From the NCBI GenBank assembly GCA_016617855.1, contig JAECUM010009475.1:1-64000 (forward strand): a stretch of DNA of 64,000 bases, in the 5' to 3' direction. Below are positions 24,271-39,049 of this stretch, piece after piece (position 1 is the stretch's first letter; every line of letters starts with the position of its first letter). The DNA is from Megalonaias nervosa. Lineage: Eukaryota > Mollusca > Bivalvia > Unionida > Unionidae. The notes below the pieces were generated by a model. It was not told the origin of the DNA and ran no database searches. It saw only the letters and a list, made by a program, of their open reading frames with translations. Position numbers and translations under genes: made by a program.

Positions 24271-24821
24271 GTTTTTATTTTGTAACAAGGTTGGGCCATT
24301 TCGACTGTAAAGTCCACTTCATCGGATATGCGTTACCTTGTTTCTAGTGTTATACTCTATGTTTTATATGCATTTACATGCATTCTCTAAGGAATGGTGA
24401 ATACTTTAGCTACCTTCAAATACTCTGCAAAGTTTCAGGAGGTAATACTGTAGGTAATTAGTTTTCAAAGAGTCAGGAAATGACGTTGAAATTCCGATAA
24501 TTTAGGGGTTAATTCCATCTTGACCCAACGATTTGTTAGAAGGTATTAAAACAATATGGTCTGGTACCCTTTTATTTACAAGGGAGTAAATTATCTAAGT
24601 TGTATGGTGGCAGATTTCTGTCGACCACTTGCCACTTATCCACTAAATAAGTCCACTTTTTCATTCAAATACTTTGCCATAATTATAAATACAGTACGTC
24701 TTATTATTAAGAACCAATGGCCACATATCAATTTGTTTTGGTCGACCCAATGAAAGAATAATGTTACCAAAAACTATGTTACTGTCCACTTCTGCCATTT
24801 ATGATGCCATATTCTGACAAT
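24271..24821. other. Unassigned sequence
   Basis: No recognisable gene or repeat. Confidence 0.5.
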
Positions 24822-24954
24822 ATGCCACATGTCTGCGGCATGATGCCCAGTGCTAGACATCACTGTAAACTGCCACACTGCAGACATCGTAGCGATATGA
24901 CAGAAACAAAATGTTAAAGCTACGTTAAAAATCCAAATCACACACACACGCAAA

Positions 24955-24998
<44 letters not shown>
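24822..24998 (+). mobile_element. SINE family 1, 5'-truncated, with (CA)n tail
   Basis: Starts within the body at ATGCCACATGTCTGCGGCAT and runs through CTGCCACACTGCAGACATCG and TTAAAAATCCAAATCACACA into a CA array. The tRNA-like head is missing. The minus-strand ORF here is a shadow. Confidence 0.85.
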
Positions 24999-25000
<2 letters not shown>

Positions 25001-26321
25001 ATCCATTACAAGAAGCCGTTTAATTCATTCAAATTTGTCAGCATAGCTGCAGACTGTCGTCTTAAGACGAGAAATAAGTTGAATAATCGAAATCTTCGGG
25101 GTACATAGCAGATTTTGTGTCGACTTATTAACAGAATAGGTTATCCGAAAGTCGTGTTAATAGCAACTTACGCCATCTGTTGAAAACGACATGCATTACC
25201 CAAATAGTCGAGATAATGTTGAAAAAAGGCGACATAATGAAAATAATGAAATTGCACTACTATAGTGGTCACATGAACATGAACTGGGATACTTCAGGCT
25301 GTTAGCGCCTATTTTTTTTTTTTCTTACCGTAACGTGTTACAACAATAGATGGTTCAGTTTCTTAGTAAAATGAACTTAATATTAGTCTCGTACTCCAAG
25401 AAACGATTTTAAAACGTTGGATTTTATTGCAAATGATTTACAACGAAAAATCGCTAATGGTGTCGTGCATTCTTACATTCGTTTCTTTTTGTGTCAACTG
25501 CATGCAGAAGGATTTTGAGACATGGGCATCACTAATCAGGTGTCGACGGCCTCGAGGCTATCAACGTCAACATTGTGTAACGTAATTTTATGTTATAATG
25601 CTTCCCCGTTAGATACGGCGATACATCAGTACTCGGAAGCAACAAATGTAGACATGGTGGATATCGGGTTCTGCACAACACTTCCTATTTTAGAGATCTT
25701 ACCTAAACAACGTTTGCTTTTCTATCTTTCACTAAGTGGTGTGATTTTTACTGCTACACATATGATGCTAAAGTGTATAAAATAACCAATATCGGTCGTT
25801 GGTATTTTGTTTCCGTTTTTGTTTTAAAACTGAAGAAACTAAAACAATCAACTCGCAACCAATACCCCTTTCAGATATGTAAGAAATAAAAAGTGACATT
25901 AATTTATTCGTTGGTTTATAAGATCTTACGCTATCGTTTTTGCTGTTTGACCTCTAGAGAAAATACGAATTGACTGTTTGTGTTTTTCAGTGTATGGTCC
26001 AATATGTTCTATAGATATCGATGAATTTGGAAATTAGGATGGTAACATAACCCATTTTGTTTCTAAAATATTCTCAGATCCTAGAGCGGGAATGCCTTAA
26101 CGATTGAATTAGTACCTATTCAGTTTTAAAGTTAGAAAACGTTTCGGTCTAGTTATTCTCTTTAATGTGTGCTTATGTGCGCAATTAATAGCTTTCGTGA
26201 TAAGTTCTAGCGGTAGTATTACCAATTTCCACGTCAGGACAAGTTTAGGACACTGCCATGTATGGAGAATAAAGCAAAAGAAGAAACACACTAATACATT
26301 AACTCGCATACAGAGTCTAAC
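24999..26321. other. Unassigned sequence
   Basis: No gene recognised. The 87-residue ORF at 25522-25785 shows no family motif. Confidence 0.5.
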
Positions 26322-26568
26322 AGAATCCTCAGGACCAGCCCTAGGATAGGCGGGGCCCAAGGCAGCATGCGGGGCCCAAGGCATCATGCGGGGCCCAAGG
26401 CAGCAAGCGGGGCTCAAGGCAGCATGCGGGGCCCAAGGCAGCATGCGGGGCTCAAGGCAGCAAGCGGTAAGCGCGGGGCCCCATGCAAAAAATTTGCATT
26501 GCGGAGAAGCGTGGGGCCCAAGGCGGTTGCCTCGTTCGCCTTGCCCTAGGGCCGAACCTGAGAATTCT
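26322..26568. mobile_element. hAT-type MITE carrying a GC-rich 19-bp minisatellite
   Basis: The body is 26330-26560. The left end is CAGGACCAGCCCTAGG; the right end, on the other strand, is CAGGTTCGGCCCTAGG. Flanking 8-mers are AGAATCCT (26322-26329) and AGAATTCT (26561-26568), a TSD with one mismatch. The interior has seven tandem copies of GCGGGGCCCAAGGCAGCAT, making this the most GC-rich spot in the window. The 170-residue minus-strand ORF is a translation of the repeat. Confidence 0.75.
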
Positions 26569-27134
26569 AGTGAGGTGTGAGGAGGATAAAGGCAATAAAA
26601 TAACCATATACTGGGCTGCATGTATTCAATCTAAATCTGAAAAATAAGAAATTGTAAAGACAGGCGATACATGACCAATATACTCTATAAATAATACAAT
26701 ATATTTCATGCAAGTAGTGTTGACAACTCCTTGAAAAATCATCACCAGGCGACAGAGATGGAAACTACAAATCGATCAAAATGTGACATAATCTGAATGA
26801 TCACTTTAAAAGATAGGGGATATAACGTTGTATAGTCTTTTACCTTCTCACCAACCAGTATTGGGACTAAGCGGGAAACAGTCAAAATGTAACCGTCCAC
26901 CAGACATGCTTTTGAAAAATGTCCCGACCGACTACAAAACAAACCATCCCCAACGGTCGCAGATCGTTATTTTCAACACTATTTTTAAGCCCGCCTCCAG
27001 AAATGAACACCGATGCACATATTACCGACGAAAAAAACATTACTAATACGCGCGAGATCTATAATGCCTGGCATACTACACTGAAAATGTAAAATACTTG
27101 CCTGTAAAATGTGTGCTGGAAATAGAAATCTCAT
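26569..27134. other. Unassigned sequence
   Basis: No recognised gene. A minus-strand CSRSGHFSKAC string at about 26900-26940 resembles half of a zinc knuckle but has no supporting context. Confidence 0.45.
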
Positions 27135-27618
27135 ACACCATTCCATCTTCGCTAGCCAAGGTTCCTACAACCCTATCTACACCTTGGCGGATCGAACAGC
27201 TATATTGGTGCTTTGTCCTAGCAACATCTATTTGATTTCATAGCTTTGTGGATTGTACATCGGCCGAAAACGGTGGAGGCAATTGATCTAAAAAGGATAC
27301 TTTGTAAGTTTAACATCGAAAGTATAACTATGTACCAGAGGGAAGCCATTATAGGTGTATTTGAGCGAAAGGTATTTGTACAAACAAGGACCGGCACTGG
27401 AAAATTGCTTATTTATCAGTTCATTCAAGTTGTGTGCTCCCGTTGGCTCATCACGTAGGAAGGGTGTTCAAATTTTAACAACTTAATTTTGATTGGATTC
27501 AGTGGCTTGCCGCCGCATCCAGTGAAATTCACAGACCCGAAGCACAGAAATGTCTGTTCGATACGCCAAGGTGTAGATAGGGTTATCGGAACATTAGCTA
27601 GCGAAGGTGACACCATTT
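27135..27618 (+). mobile_element. Inverted-repeat element with RecQ-helicase-like fragment, copy 2 (9-bp TSD)
   Basis: The body is 27144-27609 (466 bp). Flanks are ACACCATTC (27135-27143) and ACACCATTT (27610-27618), a 9-bp TSD with one mismatch. The termini are about 50-bp inverted repeats with CATCTTCGCTAGCCAAGG and AACCCTATCTACACCTTGGC. The interior reads on the plus strand for 70 codons (27246-27458). It contains NQREAI-like YQREAIIGVF, KVFVQTRTGTGK and LLIYQ, corresponding to motifs 0 and I (Walker A) of RecQ-type helicases, then QVVCS like motif Ia. Walker A has Leu where Ser/Thr is usual. There is no downstream DExH motif, so it is only a fragment. Confidence 0.85.
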
Positions 27619-28255
27619 AAGGAAGAACGGAAAGAAAAAGACAATGGATAATAACGAGCAATAAGGCGACTAGCTTTGTAAAGAGAACAGAGTCAAAACA
27701 CTGGTGATATTTTTAGTCAATCTGGCATCAATAATTTAAATTAGGGTAGAAAACATCTCGGATGCTAGGCTACTTGACTAATTCAAACCGGTTTTAAAAC
27801 TTTGAAAAATTAAACTAAATACAACTAACGTGCGATCCACACCATTTTCAAAATTTGTTAAGAAACACTAGTAACTTAGGGGATAGGATTTATAATTTTT
27901 CATAAACCATAGGCCACCAGAAGGTCACAATTTGCCATATTTTAATAAACCACTAGGCCAACATCTCGGACGATTAAGACGACCCTAGCATTATGAATAA
28001 ATTTTAATAAATTTCATGGTTGATGCAAAACAAAATGCATAAAATCACAATATATGTTCTTACATAGTATAATATAACTGAAGACACAATACAATTCTGC
28101 GTCATACAAATTAATAAATCAACCTGGATCTTTTCATTTGAATTACAATGATAAACATAGCGAGAATTACGGAAGAATTGTTTTGTACTAAGAAGGACTG
28201 AATACCGAAAAGGTTTTTGACATGTGTGGAATGTATGATCTACCTATGCAAGATT
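27619..28255. other. Unassigned sequence
   Basis: No recognisable feature. Confidence 0.5.
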
Positions 28256-28286
28256 TGCTATTATATTATATTATATTATATTATAT

Positions 28287-28381
<95 letters not shown>
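28256..28381. repeat. (TTATA)n passing into (TA)n
   Basis: Pentanucleotide TTATA repeats (28259-28297) are followed by an uninterrupted TA array to about 28380. Confidence 0.97.
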
Positions 28382-28383
<2 letters not shown>

Positions 28384-29103
28384 CTTTAACATAATGAGAT
28401 TAAGGTGGCTGTGAATGCCGTATATAATATAATATATAGTATGCATGAAAAGCTGGATGTAAGTGCCATATTCTATGGAATGGAGCAAATGTTGTGTCCA
28501 ATTTAATAGTAGAGCTGATAGAAAATCCAAGAAAGAAAGAAAAACTTGTATTGTATCTGAGGACTTCAACCAGATATCATTGTCGAATGCCTACGTAGCG
28601 CATGACAAGGTTAAACCGCATCCGGGATAAAGTTTATCATTGAACCTGTTGAAATGCCACTCATTTAAAATTTGCCAGCTCATAATTGTTTTTATCATCT
28701 TGGCAAAGAGAAGACAAACTATTTGATATGTATCGGGTAGACATGATATGTATTTGATATGTATCGGGTAGACATGATATGTATTTGATATGTATCGGGT
28801 GGGTAGACATGAGGAAGAATGCATCAGTTCACTGAGAAGATATACGAGTATTCATTGAAATAAGATTTTGTTATATTTGAAGCAAGATCCCTTAACAATC
28901 AAACAGGACACAGTGTGACTTGTCATTTATAAACTTTCTAAACATCTTTGCATTTTAAAAGTCATGACTTACAAATATACAAAGCAAGCAGCAATACAAT
29001 CAAGATGTAAACAGTATAAGTTCCAACCAGAAAATCAAAGTTTGCTCCCCAGTTTGTTGTGTCTTCTTTGTTTTTAGAAATCAGTATCTTCTCTTATCAA
29101 TAC
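28382..29103. other. Unassigned sequence with a short tandem array
   Basis: Three near-identical units of about 36 bp containing GATATGTATCGGGTAGACAT lie at 28722-28812. No gene is seen otherwise. Confidence 0.6.
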
Positions 29104-29306
29104 GGCGATCCGATGGCCTAAGCGGTTAGAGCGACCTCCTAGAATGAGTGAGGTCGCGGGTTCGAACCCCGACCGAATCATACCAAAGACATAAAAATGC
29201 CTCTTGTTAGGACTGGTCGGCTGGTGTCAGAATAATGAGACTGGGTGGGGCATCACGCTACATGTCTGCGATATGATGCCCCAGTGCTAGACATGACGAT
29301 AAACAC
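29104..29306 (+). mobile_element. tRNA-derived SINE, family 1, variant
   Basis: The head has an A-box-like TGGCCTAAGCGGTTAGAGCG and a very well preserved B box, GGGTTCGAACCCC. CATACCAAAGAC and GTCAG-ATAATGAGACTGGG identify the same family as 18578. An internal deletion removes the GCTAGGCGCTC region, and the copy stops before the CTGCAGACATCG block. Intact promoter boxes do not make it a tRNA gene, because no cloverleaf closes. Confidence 0.8.
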
Positions 29307-29779
29307 ACCATATCCATCGGTTTCAAATTATTTACAGATCTGGAACGTGTACAGGTAAAGAGAGTGCTCGTAGCTAGCTAGTGCACGTGCAGGGTCTTGG
29401 TAACTGACTTTACACAATGGTTCCCATGTTTAATATTGTATTAACATTCTATGCAGATGCCAGTCACTGCTACATTTTGTCCACAAGAAGATCTATAGGT
29501 TGGAAACCCGCAATTTTTATTTTTTTCTCACTCAAAATAGTATTCCTTTCTAAACAGTTTATAATTTTGAATGTTTTTAGTGACGAATTTAAACATATTG
29601 TAAATACAGAATTGTTTTTTTTTTCATCATTGTGTGACCCTTACTGTACATGGAACCTATGGTAACATGAAGATTTCTAATACGTCAGTATTTATACCTC
29701 TTCTTTACTTGCGTTGTGCTAATAGTGATTGGTAGTACTTTAATCTCTCTCTGTCTCTCTCTGCTATTGGGCCGTGGGC

Positions 29780-29783
<4 letters not shown>
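29307..29783. other. Unassigned sequence
   Basis: The 82-residue ORF at 29417-29665 has no recognisable motif. Nothing else noted. Confidence 0.5.

Positions 29784-29856
<73 letters not shown>
29784..29856. repeat. (TA)n microsatellite
   Basis: About 73 bp of TA dinucleotides. Confidence 0.97.
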
Positions 29857-29858
<2 letters not shown>

Positions 29859-29869
29859 TTATATATTAT

Positions 29870-29991
29870 GTACGCTGTATCAATGATATACCACGAGATG
29901 TATAATTTTTCATTAAAAGGAAACGAAGCTTATGAGTTTCCTTTTAATGAAAAATTTATACAACGAGTGGTATATCATTCATACCGCGTAC
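29870..29991. repeat. Long hairpin: 55-bp inverted repeat, 11-bp loop
   Basis: The left arm (29870-29924) and right arm (29936-29991) are reverse complements at about 50 of 55 positions, with one single-base indel. The inner 15-20 bp around CATTAAAAGGAAAC are perfect, and the outer ends are GTACGC/GCGTAC. It could be a tiny foldback element or an RNA-forming hairpin. Confidence 0.9.
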
Positions 29992-30458
29992 ATACTGTAC
30001 ATATATTTTATTTATATCACATACAAATACATATCTTTGCCCTTTGAACGGAACTCATATTTACTACAGGCAGCCGTGTATTGACCTACTGAATGAACTC
30101 CTCACATCCCCGAGTGTGTCCGCTACAAAATGTAGTTCTATGCCTTTAGTGGCAATTTACAATCACCTCTGCATATTGATAAGTTGATTGTTTTCTTTTC
30201 TTGGTTTCTATTTTTCTCCACATTGATTAAATCAATATAATATACACTTATGATTTAAACATGAAAGATGGTTTTAATGATAAAAGTAGAGCAGTAGCAA
30301 CACTTGGATAACTACGCCATTCAGATACTGGCGCATGGAAATTAATGTGGAATAGAAACTAAGCCAACTGACGAACCAACAAGAGATAATTAAAATATTT
30401 TAATATATTTACAGTTGATCTAAGTCATTATTCTGCTTTAGCAACCGTACAACCGACC

Positions 30459-30511
<53 letters not shown>

Positions 30512-30624
30512 CTTTGGTCGGTTTGACTTAACTTTTGCCATCATTCATAAGTCCAGAGATATTGTCGGAAAATCCTCTACGTTCGCCATTTCATAGATTT
30601 TAGCCCGTATCCTGCTACGATGGT

Positions 30625-30691
<67 letters not shown>

Positions 30692-31222
30692 CCTTTCGAC
30701 ATTTTCATATTTAAATAATAATAATCGATTTTTTAGAACATTATGGTATGTTTAAGAAAAAACAACAAAACATAACATTAAATATATCACAGTATGTGTA
30801 CCACGTATCCGAGGAATTTACTGGTTTGCAACTTTGTATCATTGATAAACACTGTAGATAAATCCCAAGGGAAGTGCACACGTATCGTTAGGACGAACCA
30901 TGTTCTTGTAGGTTACTTGGTGTAATTTCTATTTCAAGGTTTTAATCCAGCCCAAATTCCTTTACTCTCTCTTTCCACATTTCTTAGCAGTTTGTCCGTT
31001 ATGCATGAGAGGGGAGGGGAGAACAGAAAAGCAGAAAGGATTGTGATGAAAATGTGTACCATATTAAATTAATTTAGAAAACGGGGATTATTAATACTTT
31101 TCATCGTTATTTTCATACGTCACTAGTGACTAATGTGCGGAAATTGATCATTGATTTAGAATCAACTGTAGACGCTCGCGAGAATGTTTAGATATGCGTA
31201 TTATTGCCCCATGGGCGGATCA
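29992..31222. other. Unassigned sequence with (CT)n and (GA)n
   Basis: (CT)n at about 30464-30508 and (GA)n at about 30627-30690 lie in otherwise unremarkable AT-rich DNA. Confidence 0.6.
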
Positions 31223-31259
31223 CAATTTGATATACCAATAGTATTGGTATATCAAATTG
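31223..31259. repeat. Perfect 18-bp palindrome with 1-nt centre
   Basis: CAATTTGATATACCAATA, a single G, then its exact reverse complement. Confidence 0.97.
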
Positions 31260-31305
31260 CTTTATACCAACACTTTAAATGCATGTTATTTTTTAATGTA
31301 TGTGG

Positions 31306-34057
<2,752 letters not shown>

Positions 34058-34246
34058 AATTAAAGCAGCGGTTCTTAACCTTTTTGGGCAGCGACCCAGA
34101 TCAAATTTGTTGTGTTAGCCTTGCGAACCTTCAAATGCTAAAATCCACATGGGTAGGAAATTTCAGATTATAAAGCTGATCTCGGAGACAGTATGGCGAC
34201 CCAGCTTTGGGTTTCGACCGATGGGTTAAGAATCACTGAATTAAAG
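34058..34246. mobile_element. hAT-type MITE with perfect 8-bp TSD
   Basis: The body is 34066-34238 (173 bp). Ends are CAGCGGTTCTTAACC and, on the other strand, CAGTGATTCTTAACC: the CAG-GGTTCT-AACC terminus widespread in hAT (Charlie-like) elements. It is flanked by AATTAAAG on both sides (34058-34065, 34239-34246). Inner sequences TGGGTCGC are also partly inverted (GCGACCCAG). No transposase is encoded. Confidence 0.88.
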
Positions 34247-36430
<2,184 letters not shown>

Positions 36431-36434
36431 AAAA

Positions 36435-36455
36435 GCATCATCGTCGTCGTCGTCG

Positions 36456-36488
<33 letters not shown>

Positions 36489-37082
36489 ATCCCTTAACCC
36501 AAGAGGTCGTTGGGGCACCACAGTTGACTTTACAACCAATTCTCTACTGCCCTTTGGGAATCTCCAGATCCCATGCCTGTCCAATCCTTATTGTTGTCTT
36601 CCCACCTCTTTTTCTGTCTGCCTCTTCTTCTGCACCCTCGCAATGTGCCTTGCAAGATTGTTTTTACCAGTCCATATGATCTTGAGACATGAACGTACCA
36701 CTTCAGTTTGCGCTCTTTTACAGTGGTCAAGAGGTCTTCATAGGATCCGATGGATCGTTGGATCCTGTTGTGGACTTCTTCGTTCGTTACATGGTCAATG
36801 TATGATATGCCCAAGATCTTGCGGTAGCATCTCATTGCGAAGGTTTGAATCCTTCTTTGTAGATCTGATGTGAGCGTCCATGTTTCACAAGCATACAGAG
36901 AGATGGATATGACAATCGAGCGCATCAGCCTTATTTTAAAACCAAAAGCAATGTTGGTATCTTTCCATATTGGTCTTAACCTTGTTATTGCTGCTGTTGT
37001 CTGGGCAATCCTGCAAAGTAGTTCTGGTTTGGAGCCCTCATCTGTGATAATTGATCCGAAGTACATGAAGCATGGGGGATGA
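36435..37082 (-). pseudogene. 5'-truncated non-LTR retrotransposon (RTE-like), ORF2 C-terminus plus tail
   Basis: On the minus strand the sequence encodes the C-terminal end of a LINE endonuclease/reverse-transcriptase ORF: YFGSIITDEGSKPE, RIAQTTAAITRLRPIWKD, SLYACETWTLTSDLQRR, RCYRKILGISYIDHVTNEEV, LKWYVHVSR and RRRGRQKKRWEDN. The frame is open for about 180 codons to 36530. A short 3' part containing TGGTGCCCCAACGACC follows, and then a (TGA)n tail on that strand (36435-36488). Abrupt loss of similarity beyond about 37082 indicates 5' truncation, as is usual for LINEs. Assignment to the RTE-like group rests on the peptide style and the microsatellite tail, so the clade is tentative. GHV is changed to VHV. 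Confidence 0.85.
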
Positions 37083-38380
37083 GAAACGCTAAAAAACCAT
37101 ATATAAATCATGGTGAACTTGTGTGAATTACCCTCCTCCCTCAAGTTTTACTTTTGCCACGTCACTTCACAACCTTGTAAGCAATTTTGTAAAAAATATT
37201 TTCTCAAATAAATGGATCAAATGAGGAAGTGAATGCCATGTCTTCGTGTCATAATGTTGTATTGGTAAGCACTAACGTAGAACAAACTATGAACTTAACA
37301 TTTACATTACATAGATTCTAATATATTATACACTTATAAATCGATTTCTTGTTCAAGTTTCAAATCTGATGAGATTTTAGCCATAAATAAAGCTTGATCA
37401 AAAGACAAAATTAACAAAGGAAACTTTATAAAAATGAATTAAGTACATAAAAGAGCAATTTTTGGATGAATCTATCATTTTGTTTGTATCTGTACATGAA
37501 TTAATGGATAAGACTTAATTACGCAATGTTTTTGGCAGTACGTAACAGTTGCCAGACAAATGTACTCAGATAACCTAAATTTGTGCAGGTTTATCACAAT
37601 ACATGTAAAATAACTGCACTCATATCGTGACTTCTATATACGTAAATTTTTCAAGTCTTCATTCTCCATGCATCAGAATTCTAATATCTCCTGCTTCTCG
37701 AAGACCTATTATACATATTCAATTTCTGCTTGCTTTCATCTCAGAGGACACCATGTTTGAGAAGGGAAAGAATTGATTTTATAAAATAAATAAATAAATA
37801 AATAAATCAAAAATAAATATAAACATTACAACAGCAACAACAACAACCAAAACAAAATCAAGGAAGGTATCTAGAATCCGAATGTTAATTTCGGTTCGAG
37901 AGGAACGGTGCATTTGCACACCCAACTAAAGTGTCTAACCGACAGCAACCTAAACAGTTAAGGCCAACCACCTGTTCATATCTTTACTTGTTCTAACCGA
38001 CAGAAGTCCAAATAGTCAAGGCCAACCACCCGTTCATATATTTACTTGTATGCTGGAAATTCTTTTTCAAACAATGTATACTGGAATGCAAATTCTAGTA
38101 AAACTTGTTCATGTGTTTTCTTGATTCAGAATAATGCCGATGAAACGATACATACATCTTACATTTTGTAAGCGTGACGATAAATAATTAATGGCTTTCG
38201 TTTCGAAGATTTATCAGAAATGTTTACATGAATGAGGTCTAAAATATGTCAATTCAACTTTTTCACGTGTTATCGTTTGTAACCTTTTTATGTGCTATTT
38301 TTTTTTTTTATTTTTTTTTTATTTATAGAAAAAGTACTTTTTTTTAATCCGAGATGTCAAGCAAGCATTTTATTTTCTTT
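37083..38380. other. Unassigned sequence with a tandem duplication
   Basis: A diverged 59-bp tandem duplication lies at 37933-38050 (TCTAACCGACAG, then AAGGCCAACCACC). A short (AAAT)n lies at about 37785-37806. No gene seen. Confidence 0.6.
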
Positions 38381-38554
38381 AGGAAATGCAGGGCTGCGGA
38401 TAGGATGTATGGGTTCTAGGCATAATTCTCCAGTAGGCCCCGATGTCAGTTTGAAAAAAAAATTCTTCTCTTAGGTGGTGGCCCCCCTGAATGTTGTGGG
38501 CCCCCCGGAATTTCGTGATAATCGTCTTACCCTATCCGCTACCCTGAGGGAAGG
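38381..38554. mobile_element. Probable hAT-type MITE
   Basis: The body is 38389-38546 (158 bp), with ends CAGGGCTGCGGATAGG and, on the other strand, CAGGGTAGCGGATAGG. Flanking 8-mers AGGAAATG and AGGGAAGG agree at six of eight positions, so the TSD is decayed. The interior has GGCCCC/GGGGCC blocks like the 26-kb element. Confidence 0.65.
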
Positions 38555-39049
38555 ACACGCATGTCGTTTAGTTCAAATATTTCCCTTAAAATATGACCTA
38601 GCTAAGCGATCGGTGCAACTGGAAATGACAAATTAGTTACCTACTGAATCAGCATGGTAGCATGCAGTTAACAATGGCATAACATGCAATCCTCATTCTG
38701 AAGACGTCTGATGTGTGACCTTAATGCTAATAATATTTCTACCAATGCTACTATAAAATCAATTGTTTAAATCTGTAAAAATTCGTTACCTTCTTGCTAT
38801 CGGTTTCCCTCTCCAGTCTAATATGTCAGGAAAACTTCTCGAGTGGCTTGATGCAAGTTTTATTCATGTAAATTGTAATTGGCATTTAAATGCCTATGCT
38901 TTAGTTACGTAAAAATAAAAGTTCATAAATAAATAAATAAATAAATAAATCATGCATCTTGATTAACAAAATTGTTCATCGTTTGGGAAGCCGATTTGTG
39001 AATGACAATTAACCGTGTTGTGAGCGAGCTGTTTGTCTACTTTATTAGC
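38555..39049. other. Unassigned sequence
   Basis: An (AAAT)n tract lies at about 38928-38950. No gene seen. Confidence 0.5.

Noticed and set aside
26109..26621. 170-codon minus-strand ORF
   Set aside because: It is the translation of the 19-bp GC-rich minisatellite inside a MITE; no protein motif outside the repeat.
26742..26942. CSRSGHFSKAC string resembling a zinc knuckle
   Set aside because: First Cys missing and no gag or nucleic-acid-binding context on either side.
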